Source: Pseudolactococcus plantarum (GTDB lineage: Bacteria; Bacillota; Bacilli; Lactobacillales; Streptococcaceae). From it: a stretch of DNA of 64,000 nt. Position numbers and translations under genes: made by a program. The stretch's first letter is position 1. Every line of letters begins with the position of its first letter. Shown here one piece after another: positions 63,409 to 64,000 of this stretch. The stretch lies in assembly GCF_002441715.1 (NCBI RefSeq), contig NZ_JXJX01000001.1, forward strand, positions 124,001 to 188,000, given 5' to 3'. Under the pieces are notes generated by a model. That model worked only from the letters and a program-made list of their open reading frames with translations. It was not told where the DNA came from and did no database searches.

Positions 63409-63439
63409 AAAAAACCTTCATTTATTATGAAGGCTTTTT
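63409..63439 (+). terminator. Terminator of the rpmG-secE-nusG unit
   Basis: AAAAAACCTTCAT and ATGAAGGCTTTTTT pair with one bulge around a short loop, then T-rich DNA. Confidence 0.82.
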
Positions 63440-63468
63440 TGAAATATTCTGACAGCTATGCTACAATG
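63440..63468 (+). promoter_or_regulatory. Promoter of thrC
   Basis: TTGAAA (63440-63445), a 17-base spacer and TG C TACAAT (63463-63468). The leader of about 30 bases has GAGGTG before the ATG; no T-box or riboswitch fits. Confidence 0.75.
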
Positions 63469-63500
63469 AGTTAAACGACAAATCAAACATGAGGTGCAAA

Positions 63501-64000
63501 ATGACTTTAATCTACCAATCTACGCGTGATAAAAATAATCAAGTAACGGCTAGTCAAGCTATTCTTCAAGGTTTAGCTACTGATGGGGGACTCTATGTAC
63601 CTAGTCAAATACCAAGTGTAGCCCTTGATTTTGGTACGCTAAAAAATGCGACCTATCAAGAAGTTGCAACACGCGTATTGTCAGCTTTTTTAGATGACTA
63701 TACTAAAGAAGAGATTGCCTACTGTGTTGAACAAGCTTACGATGAAAAATTTGATGATGCTGCGATAGCACCAGTAGTGGCATTAGATGGTCAGTATAAT
63801 TTAGAGCTGTTTCACGGGAATACCATCGCTTTTAAAGATATGGCTTTGTCAATTTTGCCATACTTAATGACAACTGCAGCTAAAAAGCATGGTGTGGATC
63901 GTGAAATCGTTATTTTAACGGCCACTTCTGGTGATACAGGAAAAGCTGCTATGGCAGGGTTTGCTAATGTACCAGGTACTAAAATCATTGTGTTTTATCC
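63501..64000 (+). CDS. thrC: Threonine synthase, N-terminal part (runs off the right edge)
   Basis: 166 codons are visible. The start (MTLIYQSTRDKNNQVTASQA, ATDGGLYVPSQIP) and the PLP-lysine segment NTIAFKDMALS (Lys about 113) followed by LTATSGDTGKAAM are those of the ThrC family. It converts O-phospho-L-homoserine to threonine. The gene continues past base 64000. Confidence 0.95.
   Translation, partial: MTLIYQSTRDKNNQVTASQAILQGLATDGGLYVPSQIPSVALDFGTLKNATYQEVATRVLSAFLDDYTKEEIAYCVEQAYDEKFDDAAIAPVVALDGQYNLELFHGNTIAFKDMALSILPYLMTTAAKKHGVDREIVILTATSGDTGKAAMAGFANVPGTKIIVFY

Noticed and set aside
1-64000. tRNA, rRNA, CRISPR, insertion sequences, prophage
   Set aside because: I saw no cloverleaf-type sequence, rRNA segment, regularly spaced repeats, transposase or phage genes. 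Small RNA genes could be missed without a covariance search.

Overview
The window is low-GC Firmicute chromosome and looks like the genus Lactococcus in the broad sense, probably not L. lactis itself. The reasons are a zit-type zinc operon, a comG pilus operon ending in ispE, the order pbp2A-rpmG-secE-nusG, an Rgg regulator, paired cellobiose-type PTS genes and PolC. This assignment is inference from gene content and order. I saw no rRNA, tRNA, CRISPR array, prophage or insertion sequence.

Layout. 1-8.2 kb: the 3' part of clpB, an Rgg regulator with a small membrane protein, a YtrA-type GntR/ABC operon, anaerobic ribonucleotide reductase nrdD behind a pair of NrdR-like boxes, and a small membrane protein. 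8.3-19.7 kb: a DUF6287-like lipoprotein, the ECF energizing module ecfA1-ecfA2-ecfT followed by dapH and an acetyl-DAP deacetylase, an rpoN remnant, a quinone reductase/TetR divergent pair, a MetNIQ-type transporter, a MATE exporter and a cold-shock gene. 19.8-27.5 kb: fthC, a rhomboid protease, then two similar cellobiose-type PTS modules (IIA+IIC each, no IIB) enclosing small genes and a DUF3284 gene, ending in a family-1 phospho-beta-glucosidase. 27.5-32 kb: a gene-poor structured region, then a five-gene SpoIIM-like/small membrane protein/MacAB-like operon. 32.2-37.8 kb: housekeeping genes (YunD, YutD, RlmN, VanZ-like, nitroreductase, CoA-binding protein, DUF4430 lipoprotein). 37.9-44.6 kb: a complete L-ascorbate (ula) operon with its DeoR regulator and a CcpA site. 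44.8-58.3 kb: cfa, polC, comGA-GG, ispE, dat, zitR-zitQ-zitP. 58.3-64 kb: DUF1304, nitroreductase, MarR, pbp2A, rpmG, secE, nusG and the 5' part of thrC.

How the genes work together. Carbon uptake (cellobiose-type PTS, ula) carries cre sites and local operators. Cell-wall precursor and crosslinking genes (dapH, the acetyl-DAP deacetylase, dat, pbp2A) are spread through the window. Several transport systems are complete apart from one expected partner: no IIB in the cellobiose modules, no zinc-binding protein in the zit operon, no nrdG next to nrdD.

The most unusual signal seen across the whole window is a set of about nine genes whose start codon lies 4-7 bases after a good (often TGN-extended) -10 box with no Shine-Dalgarno sequence. 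This predicts leaderless mRNAs. The best candidate for a poorly described system is the five-gene operon at 28.2-31.9 kb, which resembles the self-protection part of circular bacteriocin clusters but has no visible bacteriocin gene.
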